64,000 nt of DNA from Bradysia coprophila (lineage: Eukaryota; Arthropoda; Insecta; Diptera; Sciaridae), in assembly GCF_014529535.1 (NCBI RefSeq), contig NW_023503584.1, forward strand, positions 1,340,190 through 1,404,189, given 5' to 3'. The notes under the pieces are model-generated. The model ran no database searches. It saw only the letters and a list, made by a program, of their open reading frames with translations, and was not told the origin of the DNA. The number at the start of each line of letters is the position of its first letter. The first letter of the stretch is position 1. The position numbers and the translations under genes were made by a program. Below are positions 9,893 through 21,968 of this stretch, piece by piece.

Positions 9893-11481
9893 GATATTTT
9901 AAAATTTGTTGAGAATCGTCTGGGAGAATGGTCAATAAAGTACGTTCAATATTTGGTTGTTTAAATTGTAGGCGAAATAACAAAAGGAAAATGGTTCTTG
10001 TGCAGCTAATTTTTCATTTTTTTTTTTAAGTGGTGACATTGAGGTCTGTCCATAAAAGGAATAATATCCTTGCTTGAGCCTTAGGACAATAATCGTGTAA
10101 ATAGTGATCTCCCTTCCTACAACTGTCGTCCAGTCCTGTCGTCCTGTCGTCCCAACACGAGCGGGAAGAGGTTCAACAAATGAGGTTTCAAATGGAACAT
10201 TGAACTTTGTCGTTATTTGCGTCATCTTTAGATTGTAATAGAAGTTCGAGTATTTAGTGGATAAAGGTAAGGCTAATCGATCGACGAAAAGACGACAAAT
10301 GACGAACATTATAACCTACACCCCTGAAAACACCAATGGCCAACATGAAAATTTCGAGAAGAGAGTTTGAAGTGTTCCACCTTATTCTACATTCCAAAAA
10401 TTCTCATTAATTTGTGAATGACCCCTTGAAACACTCTGAACATCTTATGTTTGATTAAAAATTTAAGAAAATAAACAAATCTTCTCTAATTGCAGTGTTA
10501 TCGCTATACTACGCTCTTTCAAATTAACTTGTGAATGAGAGATATATCAATTGAGAACATAACGCAGAAGCAACTGAACTGCAGTGTTATGTCTATTTGT
10601 AACTTTTTATTTAACTGTTATCAACAACTATGACACAAATAAACGATGAGCTAGTCAGAGCTTCTTCTATGGCAAAAATGTATGTTTGAACAAAAGAAGT
10701 AACAGACTTGCCTAATGTATCGTGGTGCGTGTGCTTGTTCTTGAAAAGGTTTCGATTAAAGTTTTATGCAATGATTAAACTTTACGTCGCAACCGCTTAG
10801 TATGACATGCATTTCAATCAGAAATAATTTGGAGCCATTGTCTTATACACCCTGCTTGGGTGGAAAATTTTCATAATCATAACACATTGGGAGAACGAGT
10901 ACGATTTACGAATGAGACGCAAATACTACATCTAGTACGTCGAATGTTCATATGAATCGTAACATTTTTCCTATTTATCCTAAAATTTACGCTCAACTAA
11001 CGACGACAAGTCCAATCGTTCACTCATTCGTACTTTATACGAGTAGGACGTAAAATTTTACGATATTGTATACGTACTAGATGTAGTATCTACGTCTCAC
11101 ACGTAAGCCGTATACGTCCTGTACGTATGAATGGTAATTTTATAGCAAAATCATAAGTGGCGCCCTGGAATAGTACATTTGTTGCAATCAGCAATATTTA
11201 CGCACACAAGACAATCACGACTGTGACTCAGCATGTGTTATATAGCAAAATTTACTACAACATTTTTCTCCGTCCCGATCATATCGTTTGAACTTTAACA
11301 TGGAAGTGATAAGGCTTCGAAGAAATCATGTAAATTCTTGAAAACAGACAAATTTGTGCGATTTTATGAGATTTTTCAGCTCGTTTTTCAGTCGCATTTT
11401 GTTATTAACTGTGAAACGAAGAAAATTATTTTTGCTGAACAAAAACCCACAAAAAATTGCATTCGAATCCAACTTTTTAAA
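9893..11481. other. Intergenic, with a degenerate inverted repeat
   Basis: No gene recognised. Inverted arms at about 10905-10945 and 11072-11106 share ACTACATCTAGTACGT and its complement, a probable MITE remnant of about 200 bp. The last few hundred bases should contain the Tequila promoter and 5' UTR. Confidence 0.5.
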
Positions 11482-14400
11482 ATGAATTTAATTCTGCACT
11501 TGATCTTCTGTGGATTATTTGCTAGTAGCGCATTAAGTGTTAGTATTTCCCCACGCCTTTTATTGGTGCTACGACCTGATTGAATAAAACTCGTAAATTC
11601 GCAGATTTTAGATGTAAAGACGCCAGTCAAACGGCATATTTGGAGAGGTAATTACGTTTCGCAAGCAGTAGAAGAGCCCCGATACGTACAAACGAAAGGA
11701 GGTCGAAGCGAACCGGCCATATTAAATCGCCACATATCGAAACCGCAATGTGTACCCTATGAAAACGGGATTAAGTCCCATCCAAACAGTTGCCAAATGT
11801 ACGTTAACTGTGTGGACGGTCAAGTGTTTGTGGATACCTGTTCGGAGGGATTTCTGTTTAACGATGCTACCAAAGAATGTGATTTCGCTTCCGAAGTCAC
11901 ATGCTCATCTCTCAGACAAAATGCGCGGTTATACAGTGCGCAACAGACTTCGTACGACGATACTACTCATTACACGGACACCGATAGACAAGTGATAAGC
12001 CAATTCAAATGTCCTCACGAAGGTATTTTCGAGCATCCACATGACTGCACGAAATTCATTCAGTGCGCCCATTCGGGATTATTTGTACAATCTTGTGGAC
12101 CGGGCACTATGTTCAATTCTGCGTTGCTGGTGTGTGATTGGCCCAAAAATGTCAATTGCAATAAGAACGTAAACGCAAACATTCAGTCGGAAAAACCTAG
12201 TCATAAAAGTGAATTTCCCAGTAATCAGGAGGGTCAAGACAAACGACCTGCTGGCGATGATTACGATTTTGACTTTGATGTACGAATGTCTGATACGGAT
12301 TCTCGGTAATACGTCGCATTTCCATACACGTAATAGAATTTGAAATTGTTTATTTTTCGCGTAGCACTATCAACAACAACAACAACAACAACGATCAACA
12401 CCATCGTGTTTATTCCACATCTGCAGTTCAAAATGAACATTCGCAATCATTTAATCAGCACCACAATATTCCGTCACAAACACACTCTACGAACTCACGA
12501 TCAGGGCATAGAGTAAATGATCAGTATCCACAACAGAGTTATCCTCAAACGTCATCTCACACCAATGTTCAGCATTCACAACATATACCCGAAAGGGATC
12601 TGCTTCCACCTTTACGAACCATTCCTCATCACACTTCTGATACAGCTTTCACCCAACAACAAGAAACTTATCCAGCCACTTCACAAAGCCGAGCCTTTCC
12701 TCAGACACCTGTTCAATATCCACCGCAAACAAGCCCACAATATACGCCTTCGAGACGTCTTCAGCCACCACTTCCGCAGGAGCAATCTGATTTAATTTCC
12801 ACTCAACAACAAGGAGCGTATGCACCAGCTCCACAAAGTAGATCTTTTCATTCTGAACAAAGTGGACAAGTAAATTTTGATATATTGACGTCCGTTCAAC
12901 CACTTGCCAATCCGAGAACACAACAGCACGCAGGATATGTGCATTCGTCGCCTTCCTACTCGAAAACGAAAATTTATTCTTCTCAACAGAACAATCACTA
13001 CAATAACCTTTATCCCAGCCTCTCAACGAATCAAGACACCGTAGACACTGATCAAACACAATCGCTCAACCGACATATTCCTACCAACAGACAACTTAAT
13101 AGTTTCGGCCAGACCATGGACTTACTGGACACATATGCCAACTTTGAAACTACACGAAGAATTCAAGAACAAAATGATAGGGCCAATGTGATGACCGTCG
13201 AACGAACTACCCCGAATAGAGACCACGAGGTCCCAATATATAATCGTCCTCCACGTCCAATAACGTCGAGATTTGCGCCAGATGATCTTCAAACACAGGG
13301 AACGGAACATGATTTACATTTGAACGATGCACTGAAGCTCATGCTTTCGCCATATACGAAAAATGCCCAGTTGGGGAATGATAAGGTTGACGAGATGAAG
13401 ACGAAAATTTTGAGTACTGTCACAGATGAAACAGAACATTTGTCAAGTTTTGTTGATGTAACAACTGAAGCAGAAGAGGCAGACCAAGAAATTGTAAATG
13501 AAGAACGAATTCAGGGTGAGTTTTATTTAGACATCAATGGTACACCTTCTACGGACGGCAATATCATCTGTTGTCGACGGCGACAACAAAAATAAGCGAT
13601 GCACTCTGTTTGATGCGGTCTTACATAGAAACATTTGTGTTAAAACAAATGAAGTAAAAAACTTTTTATTGATCCGCTGAAAAAAATTAGATCAAAAGAA
13701 GTAATAGATTCGATAATTCTGTTGGAGATATGCTAGCCGTCTGTAGAAGGTTTTTAATAAAAGTTTCAGTCAGTAACTTTAGATAAAGGTCTATTCTACT
13801 TATACTAACTTACTAACTACCAAGTAACAAAAATCTCTTTTAGAAGACGACTCAAACGATCCTCAGCTTGATGAAACTTATGATGAAAATCAACGCAACG
13901 TGTTCGATGCTGCACCTACACCAGACACTGAAACTCTTTCTGATTTTAACAGCCACGCTCAAACAAAAACTGGTCGTTTTCTACCCCGAACTAACATCCT
14001 ACTGAATGGTGATCAAAACCAGATGTACAAGAATCGAAATGCCCTTTCTTCCGACAGAGCTGAAACCGAAGCATTTTGCTCGTCCGGTTTCGATTGCGGA
14101 AACGGAGTATGTCTGTCCAGCGCAAAGGTATAATGATACTCGGATCATGTCGAACAATTTTCTATTACAAAAATGAATTCTTAGATCTGTGATGGAAGAG
14201 ATGACTGTGGCAATCGCTTGGATGAAAAAAATTGCAAAGACATTAGCTACGACGTTCGATTGTCGGGGGATGGTGATCGACCGAATGTGGGACGATTGGA
14301 AGTGAAAGTTTTTGATAAATGGGGTCATATTTGTGGCGATGGCTTTGGCATCAATGAAGCTAATGTTTTTTGTCGTGAAGCCGGATATCCATTGGGTGCT

Positions 14401-16528
14401 GTCGAAGTAAAAATCAATTACAACCCTCAATCGCAAGTCACTGTTGGCGACAGTTCAAATTATATTTTGGATGAATTGCACTGCGGTGGAAACGAGACGT
14501 CCATAAAAGAGTGTGAATTTAATGGTTGGGATGTGCGTGACTGCAATTCGGAGCAAACTGTTGGATTAGTGTGCAAGTTACCGGATATGAAGTGTCAGTT
14601 AAATTATTGGCTCTGTGATCAATCGGAAGAGTGCATACCAACTGCGTTCTTATGGTAAGTTCTTAATTCAGTTACACAGAAGATATGCAGTCTGCCATAT
14701 GACCAGTATCTGTTCTGTTACTTCTTTTGATCTATTAAGTTTTCAGACATTGATGCTAAATCTATTACTTCATATCTTTTATCACGAGCTTTAAGAGAAC
14801 ATTATTCAGATCTTGTCTCGGTCGTCGTTATCGATAACAGATGAATAGTCATCTGATTTTGAAAATTATCAGTTGAAGAAGGTTGACCTGCTTTTTTCAA
14901 ACTCAATAACAATATCTTTTTTGCCTTCGTGATTATTAAATTTTGCTTATCGGCTCTTACAGCGATGCAGTGAAAGATTGCACAGATGGATCAGATGAGA
15001 GTGCTTATCATTGTAATTCGTCGATTCAATATCGGCTGGGTCATCAAAAATCTGATCGCAAAGAAGGACGTGTGGAGGTCCGATACAAAGGCATTTGGGG
15101 AACAGTATGTGACGACGGTGAGTCGACTCTATATATAAAATGAGTTCAAATGTTTTTTAATATTTCGAATCAAAAGATTTCGGTGAAAATGAGGCAAAGG
15201 TTTTCTGCCGTTCGTTGGGATACGATGGAGCAGCGGTAAGATAATGAATTTATTGATTAAGAAAAACCTTTGAGAGAATTCTTCAAATTCAGGCTGTCAT
15301 AAAAGAATTCACGCAACCTGGTGAAGGTCTTATCTGGTTAGATCAAGTATCTTGCACTGGAAACGAGACCAGTTTGGACAAATGTACTCATTTCGAATGG
15401 GGTGAGAACAATTGCAACCACACGGAAGACGTGAACGTTCGATGTTTTGAACGAGAAGGTTGGTACATTCAGATTTAAATAGATAAACAGCTACTGACGA
15501 CAGTTACCCGTAAACAGTTGAAACGAATCAAAAACTAACTCTGAGAGATCCAAAGAGTAGCTTCGCGCATCTAAATGAAATCACTCACAGTAGCAGATCC
15601 GATCAAGATCATTGTGGACAAATTCGAGTCGCCGACGAACCAGATGATTACGACGATCAGCCGGTATTCAAAGTTATTGAAGGCAGAGTAGCGAAACGTG
15701 GACATCATCCCTGGCAGGCAACACTCAGAGTACGAGGACGCAATGGAAAGTCATCGCATTGGTGTGGAGCCGTACTGATATCGAAGACTCACGTGTTGAC
15801 AGCAGCACATTGCCTGATTGGATTCACGAAAAACGCATACTTCATTCGGCTAGGAGATCATCATTCTGAAACGCCCGAAGACACCGAAGTCGAAATATTT
15901 ATTGAGGACTGGCACATTCATGAGAGATTCCGGAAGGGGCATTTGATGAACAATGACATTGCGTTGATAAAGTTAAAATCGGCTGTGAAATTCACGGACT
16001 ACATTCAACCGATTTGCCTGCCGACAGAGGATACAGACTATACGATCGGAAAGAATTGCTCAATTTCTGGATGGGGATCGACTCAGTACGGAAAATCAAG
16101 TAAGTTGGAAACATCTTTTTCTTAACGGAAAATTACTCACCCTAAACGATGATATTAAAGCTCCATCATTGCATTTACGATCTGCCTACATCCCAATTAT
16201 GTCAGAAGAAATTTGCAAACAGCCGCACAACTACGGCAATTCCATACAAAGTGGAATGTTTTGTGCTGGAATAGAAGGTAACATGATCGATGCTTGTGAT
16301 GGGGATTCTGGTGGTCCATTCGTATGTCAAGACAACGATGAAAATGGTAAGAAAATTTGGGAAATTGATATCTGAGCAAAATTTTCTGATCTGAAATTTC
16401 GAACAGGATATCATTCACTCTATGGCATAATAAGCTGGGGTCAAAGGTGCGGAGATAAAAATAAGCCAGGCGTGTACACGAAAGTTGCTGAATATTTGCC
16501 TTGGATTCAAGAAAAGCTGTTGTTGTAG
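11482..16528 (+). CDS. Teq: Tequila/neurotrypsin-like mosaic serine protease
   Basis: Secreted multidomain trypsin-like protease, 11 exons: 11482-11538, 11605-12305, 12365-13515, 13844-14127, 14185-14654, 14963-15117, 15177-15235, 15293-15458, 15518-16099, 16161-16346, 16407-16528. All phases fit, giving 1310 residues. Domain order: signal peptide (exon 1), two six-Cys chitin-binding peritrophin-A domains (about 68-119 and 155-204), a long Gln/His/Pro/Ser-rich linker (about 253-637), LDLa (about 714-748), SRCR (756-862), LDLa (867-905), SRCR (909-1010) and trypsin (from VIEG near 1067). The catalytic triad is complete: H1112 (TAAHC), D1161 (NNDIAL) and S1258 (GDSGGP); D1252 predicts cleavage after Lys/Arg. 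The FK-VIEG activation site suggests a zymogen. This architecture matches Drosophila Tequila and mosquito Sp22D/GRAAL, linked to immunity, gut and memory. A MITE lies in the 3' UTR and AATAAA at 16769. Confidence 0.93.
13634..13750. repeat. GAAGTAA-family dispersed repeat in Tequila intron 3
   Basis: Same orientation and block order as the copy at 455-650: GTTAAAACAAATGAAGTAAA, then AGATCAAAAGAAGTAATAGA, then a GCCGTCTGT end. It accounts for much of the unusually long (328 bp) intron. Confidence 0.6.
14680..14850. repeat. GAAGTAA-family dispersed repeat (inverted) in Tequila intron 5
   Basis: Reverse-complement copy containing ACTTCTTTTGATCTATTAAG and, at the far end, CGTCGTTATCGATAACAGAT. 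It fills most of the 308-bp intron; the neighbouring introns without a copy are about 56-61 bp. Confidence 0.6.
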
Positions 16529-16537
16529 AGTGTAATT

Positions 16538-16652
16538 CAGGGCCTACTTTTTGGAAACTAATTTCTTGAATTTCTCGAAGTTTCTTGAATTTCTCAAAGT
16601 TTCTTGAATTTCTCGATTTTCTCTAAAAGTTTCTAAAAAGTAGGCCCTGGTG
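16538..16652. mobile_element. Small foldback MITE in the Tequila 3' UTR
   Basis: Inverted ends CAGGGCCTACTTTTTGGAAAC and GTTTCTAAAAAGTAGGCCCTG flank three tandem TTTCTTGAATTTCTC-type units. It lies 10 bp after the Tequila stop codon and before the AATAAA at 16769, so it should be transcribed in the mRNA. A related GGGCCTA plus TTTCTTGAATTT stretch occurs at about 22195-22360. Confidence 0.6.
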
Positions 16653-16774
16653 TAATTAGAGTAATATAATTTGTAGTTTCCAATGATGGTGCTTTAAGTG
16701 TAGCTCAAGAGAAAAAGAGATTGTAAAAAATTTACTGCGACTCGCAGTCTGCGAGGTCACTGAAGAGTAATAAA

Positions 16775-18410
16775 GAAATGCATATTCTGCGCAGAACTCT
16801 GACTTAAGTTTCAACGATGTGCTCCTCTTATAATGAGAGTTCAAACTTCAAAGTGCTTGCGTTTCAACACTGTTTCACTAAACAACTGGACTTTAACATT
16901 ATGAACATCAAAAACGACAGATTAGCGTGATAAACTGGTTGTAGACATAGCCATCAGCATAAAGGATTGAGCTTTTCAATGTACCAGTCGGATGAGAGAA
17001 TTGACACAGCTTAAGAGTTCGGTGTTGAATTTAACAATAACTTTAGCCCTTCAACGCTCAGAATCAGTCGTTGGCACGCGCTTATCTGTACCGGTTAAAA
17101 CGCATATCAAGCATCTCTTATCATCGATTTGTAGTAGGAGATTTTGTTAGCCTGATTACGTCTAGGCTTCCAATTCAAAAGATGCAGAAGCTTTTCAATT
17201 TAAAGACTGAATTTCAATAGGCCCACTAAAGTCGTCCATAGTTTTTTACGTCATTTGTGATCCTAATTGGATGCTTTCCGGCGTAAAGAACCAAAGTATC
17301 GAAAGTATAGGAGGAGGCGAAGCATCCATGGATGTTGAACAATGATGAACTAAGAACGCTGCCTGCTGTCGACTGACACTAAAAATTATCCTTTGGAGAT
17401 AATAACGCTTGAGCTGAAACTCTTTATAGCAGAATAAATGCAATAAAATTGAATTTCACGCGGAAACGATAGTGGACTCTTACAGTAAGCGAATATCGGA
17501 ATACTCGCCGTATTCTATTCTAAGATTACAAGTAATCTGTTTGTTTTTTTGCGTAAATATTACCGCAATTTCTATGCATAAAATTAATATTTTTCTATAA
17601 CTCTTTCAATTTGCATCTGTTTGCCGAAGTTGTTTGTCATTCGTCACGGTAGTAGACAGCTTGTCTAATGACTTGTAGATTCATTTTGATTCAAAAGCTT
17701 GATAGAATTTAACTTAGCATTGGCGACGGGGTAGAACATTCATTAATAGTGCATCTAAAACAACTTTATACAAAACTTTAAAAAATATCCAAATCCAATC
17801 GTATCCTTAGAACTCACTAGCCTCAAGTATATTATAAGCTCAGAAAAACACGAGCAAAGCACCTAGCAGGGTAATAGAGGTTTTGCCACGTCAAATAGAG
17901 TAGTTTTTTGATACCAATAATACCATCAGCAGCTTAGAAAAAAAGGTATGGAAATATTCGCATACTTCAATTAAAGTACTACTTTATTGTTTTCTATTAC
18001 CCCGCTAGGTGCTTCGACACAAGATTTTTTTATTTCAAAATTTTTAAATTGGGTTTTCTATCAGTTTTCTTTTAAATAGAACCGACCTAGCTATCACTAG
18101 ATAGAAAATTGGTAGTTGAAGTACTAAGGAGAAATTTGGTTTTCAACAGACGACAAAATATTCGTTCGGATGACGTACCAACACAACATAGGTTTTTAAA
18201 AAAATTGTGAAGATTCCATTTCGTTGAACTTTAGAAGACACACTTTGAAGTTGATGATTGTTTTCCCATGTCTAACACGAAGGCCAATATTATTTTGGGG
18301 AAATACCTACTACTATATTTCCTGCGCACAACGCTAAACTAATACGCGTTACACCTTGACTTTGCACGCGCGTTTCTTATTTGTAGGAAATGCTATTTTT
18401 ATACTCAACT
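16775..18410. other. Intergenic, contains one small MITE
   Basis: A 158-bp element at 17857-18014 has inverted ends AAGCACCTAGCAGGGTAATAG and its near-complement. Nothing else recognisable; the short frames here have no supporting motifs. Confidence 0.5.
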
Positions 18411-18413
18411 ACC

Positions 18414-18420
18414 TATAAAA
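18414..18420 (+). promoter_or_regulatory. TATA box of the mucin gene
   Basis: TATAAAA in the context CCTATAAAAGG, 76 bp before the ATG at 18496. Spacing would place the transcription start near 18445 and give a short leader. A strong TATA box is typical of highly expressed, tissue-restricted insect secretory genes. Confidence 0.55.
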
Positions 18421-18495
18421 GGAGATGAGTTACTAAGCAAATGTATCAATTGATAACATTTTGAGCCCGAAAACGGAATCGCAGACGCATTTTAA

Positions 18496-19564
18496 ATGAC
18501 ATCGTTGGTTAACGTTCTTCATTTTTGGTTTATTTGTTGGTGCCTGATGGGTAAGGTAAAAAAAATACAAATGCATTTTTCAGTCGAAATTTCAGTCAAA
18601 GTTTTTCATGTTCGTTATTTTCAAGTGGATCAACGCTACACCAGCACAAACAGCCAATTCTTACTTGGAAGATGTTGCAAATAAGGTTAAGGGAATGCCA
18701 GGTGGAAGTAACATCAAAATTCCAACTGCACCAGGAGGCGGGACTGTAGTCATCAAGAATCCACCCGCTATTCCGACGGTTGCATCAACAACAACGAAGG
18801 CACCGACTACAACAACAACAACAAAGGCACCGATGACAACAACAAAGGCACCGATGACAACAACAAAGGCACCGACGACAACAACAACAAAGGCGCCGAC
18901 GGCAACGAACGTGGCTACCACAATGCAAGTATCAATTACAACAACGACGCAAGCACCGACTTCAACGCAAGCACTGACTTCAACTCAAGCACAGACTTCA
19001 ACGCAAGCACCGACTTCAACGCAATTTCATAGTACCACACAAGTACAGAGTACCACACAAGTACAGAGTACCACACAAGTACAGATTACCACACAAGTAC
19101 AGAGTACCACACAAGTACCGACTACAATGCAAGTATCGACTACAACGCAAGTACCGAGTACAACGCAAATACCGAGTACAACGCAAGTACCGAGTACAAC
19201 GCAAGTACCGAGTACAACGCAAGTACCGAGTACAACGCAAGTACCAACTATAACCCAAGTACCGACCACAACGCATGTATCGACTTCAACGCAAGTACTT
19301 ACTACACCAACGACCCAAGTTTGGAGTACAACATCATCGTCCACTACAATCATGTCAACTTCAACCACTAAAGTACCAATAACAATAGCAATCACGACAA
19401 CAACCATACCACGTACCACAATTACTGGAAACGAACTCAGTACTCAAATTGTCGATAGAAGTTTGATCGTAATTCAACTCGTTTCTCAACTAATAAAAGT
19501 ATATACTTCAAAACTTGAGACAGGGTGCGGGTGGTGTGATTGTTGTAATATTTACGTGACATAA
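18496..19564 (+). CDS. Thr-rich secreted mucin-like protein
   Basis: Proposed as two exons: 18496-18555 (a signal-peptide exon, MTSLVNVLHFWFICWCLMGK) and about 18626-19564. The junction is uncertain: donor GTAAAA at 18556 with acceptor TTTTCAAG keeps phase, while the stronger GTAAGG donor just before it does not fit this frame. The mature protein has a short non-repetitive head (ANSYLEDVANKVKG and a Gly/Pro stretch) and then a Thr/Ser array in blocks: KAPTTTT (about 18798-18900), STQAPT (about 18950-19025), STTQVQ (about 19030-19100) and TTQVPS 18-bp units (about 19110-19265). The tail holds a short Cys cluster (CGWCDCC). Dense Thr implies heavy O-glycosylation, as in salivary glue or peritrophic mucins. 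The opposite-strand Val-rich frames are shadows of the repeat. No specific family recognised. Confidence 0.65.
18798..19265 (+). repeat. Degenerate tandem repeats coding the mucin Thr blocks
   Basis: Four successive short tandem arrays within the coding region. The best preserved is an 18-bp unit (ACAACGCAAGTACCGAGT) repeated nearly perfectly across about 19143-19240. All units are multiples of three, so copy number can change without breaking the frame. Confidence 0.8.
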
Positions 19565-19900
19565 AAGTTAATCAAATTAAAATCAAAATGGGAACTGCAT
19601 TTGATCGAGATTTTTATATAACTATAAAATGACAAAAACGCATTTTCACTTTTCTGTTTTCTTTTGTTCAAAAAGAAAAATTCTTCTTTTAATTAGTTTC
19701 GTCGCACTGAGGCTTTTGGTGGGTGGGTATTGAAATAAAAAAAGTTTTGTTTTTCAATCAGAAAGTTTAGTATTCAGAATGTAATCTGAAACTCACTTAA
19801 AAGAAACTGGATATCTACTCGTTCATGAAATTTGTCTTCGTTTGTCCAAGTTAGGATTTTTCGTATTAGTTCGCTATTTATTTATCGCTTCAGCGGTTTT
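19565..19900. other. Intergenic, mucin 3' flank
   Basis: AT-rich with T and A runs and a candidate AATAAA near 19732. No gene recognised. Confidence 0.4.
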
Positions 19901-20126
19901 CTTTACATTTTTCGCAGTTCTGTTGTCATCTGGCGTCTCACAATTCTGAATATTGTTCCAAGTTTGTGTGTATCCACTGTAACGTGTAACGATTATAAAT
20001 GTCAAGCACGTATATGGTTGATCGCTGACAAAAGTTATACAAATGAGGAAGCATCCCAGAATAAAATGTGCTGTTTTGTGAAGACTTAAACGGTTAGGTT
20101 CCTAAGACAATTTTTGGATTACTTAC

Positions 20127-21968
20127 AACAAATGGAAAATATTTTAAGACCCGTACGAAGTACTGGGGTCTTATAGGTTTACGCATACGTTTGTAACACG
20201 TCGAATTGGACTCCCTGAGTAAGGGGAAACCTATTGTGGTTGTCTAGAGATGCCAAATCCGCGAAAAAAAAATGTCCGTCTGTCCGTCTGTCTGCACGAT
20301 AACTTGAGTAAAACGCATCCGATTTTGAAAATTCTTTTTTTTCCCGTTTGGTAATGTCAAAAGACAGGCTAAGTTCGAAGATGAGTGATTTTGGATAGAC
20401 CCCTCCCGAGCTGTGGCCCAATAAGTGCTTTACGGTTTTTCGAAGATATCTCCGGACATTTAAACGTTAAACTTGTAAGTGATACGACAAATAAAAGGTA
20501 TTTACAATACCGATCGACAAAAAAAAAGTTTATGGAAATCGGATGACCGACTCGTGAGTTAGACCCCTTGGTGTGGAACAGGCACAGGGCGGCAAGCAGT
20601 TTTTGCTTGTAGGTCGGCCAAATTTGAACATATTTCGTTCGTTTTAGCTTTATTAGATAGGTATTGACCGTACCAATCAGGGAAAAAAAAGTTTATGAAA
20701 TTATGTTCTCCGGAGCATGAGCTAGGTCTCTTGGAGTGAGCTCTTATCTGGCTACTCGGCCGTACAGTGAACGTGGAGTATTTTGTCAATATCTCGAGTA
20801 AATTTTGACCGAATTTCATGATTTTTTTTGTTTGAAAGGTATTAACAAATGTAAAGCGTCGGTACTATTTTCGGTTTCCTAACAAAATGGCTGCCGGCGG
20901 CCATATTGGATTTTATTAAAAGTGATATAAAGTGGGAAAAATGATGCTTAGAGAGTTTCTGTTAACATGGAAATAATGTGTTAAGTGTGAGGGGTTTCAG
21001 GGATTCCATATATGGTCATCTATATATACCTATATACAGCTACATTGAGCTATATACAGGCATATAGAGCTATATAATAGCATATTACTCTGTGAAATGT
21101 TTATTTATATGTAAATATAGCGGTATATAGCTGTTTAAATAGGAATTTATTAAAGTTCGTACGGGGCTGTCTATATTGCCTCCGGCAATTTATTTGTGTA
21201 TGATAACAAGGCAAAGAGTGGATAATGTAAGTAAAAGAAATGAAGAGTTTCACATTAAAGGCTTTTGATACGAATAGGTGTTTCGTACGGGTCGGCGTTA
21301 GCTATGTTCCAGATAGCATTTGTGCTGATAGTCTTCCGTTTCACCAGCAAATCACCAACATAACCGAACATTATTGCACGAGGTACCCTTGTTAGATACG
21401 GGACACTTGCAAACAAACCAGTCGCAGTTATGCTAAATGAATGGACCTAGAAGTTTTAAGGGCTGGTAAAAGAAAATTTTCGAATGTTGTTTTCACATAT
21501 GTTCCGTCGAACAGTAAGAATCAGAATTGAATTTTGAGTGAATTCGCGGATAGGCAGTTGAACCGAAATTATCTATTTTCCTGACTATAGCAGCGTGAAA
21601 GTCGCACTCCTATATGAGAATGAAGACTCTGCGTTAGTTCATCACTTCTCACATTTGTATTTTGAAACCCTACGGAACGGCGTGAATTACAAATTTACCT
21701 CGCTCAAATACCTCGGCACTGATGTTAAAAGAAAGTAGTAGCCGCACATATCACCAAAATAGAAGCATAGCAAAGCCCAAAATGGTGTCGATCGGATCCA
21801 AAAGACGGCCATGGCTACAAAAATGATAAAGCTAAAGACGAAACTGTTGAATTTTGATTTGCTCTTGCTTGATCACCTTCTTTTCGACGCCTGTTCTGCT
21901 CCGGCTCAATTTGCTTATTATGTACTCTCGCTCTTCATCTGTAATTGTAGGATGCTGGCTTGGAGAAT
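20127..21968 (-). pseudogene. SLC17-like (MFS anion/phosphate) transporter relic split by a repeat
   Basis: Minus-strand exons match SLC17 transporters (the sialin/Na-phosphate group). Exon a (21968-21877) encodes SPSQHPTITDEEREYIISKL, the loop block seen as SPxxHPxIsxeEkeYI. Exon b (21814-21699) encodes TPFWALLCFYFGDMCGYYF then SVPRYLSE, like the PFWALL...GYY...LPxYls block. Exon c (from 21446) encodes TGLFASVPYLTRVPRAIMF, like GLlsalPYL, then GDLLVKRKTISTNAIW. Exon c stops at about 21309 and resumes after the 1.16 kb repeat with KIFSIC and a GTAAGT donor at 20126-20125. Further SLC17-like sequence (DQPYTCLTFIIV) may follow near 20000. The b-c phase matches but a-b does not, and no start exons were found. 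With the insertion, I call it a broken gene or relic. Confidence 0.6.
20147..21308 (-). mobile_element. 1.2 kb interspersed repeat, copy 2 (inside the SLC17 exon)
   Basis: Inverted near-full-length copy of the element at 2881-4103, with the same ends (AACATAGCTAACGCC and TTCGTACGGGTCT on its own strand), the sub-terminal GACCCGTACGAA repeats, the TATATAGC-rich stretch and the GTCTGTCCGTCTGTCTG microsatellite. Both flanks read as one SLC17 codon frame, which fixes the ends of this family closely. The insertion point is A-rich; a short AA duplication is possible. Confidence 0.75.

Noticed and set aside
18661-19419. Val-rich and Cys/Arg-Tyr-Leu-rich frames opposite the mucin gene
   Set aside because: Shadows of the Thr-coding repeats read on the other strand.
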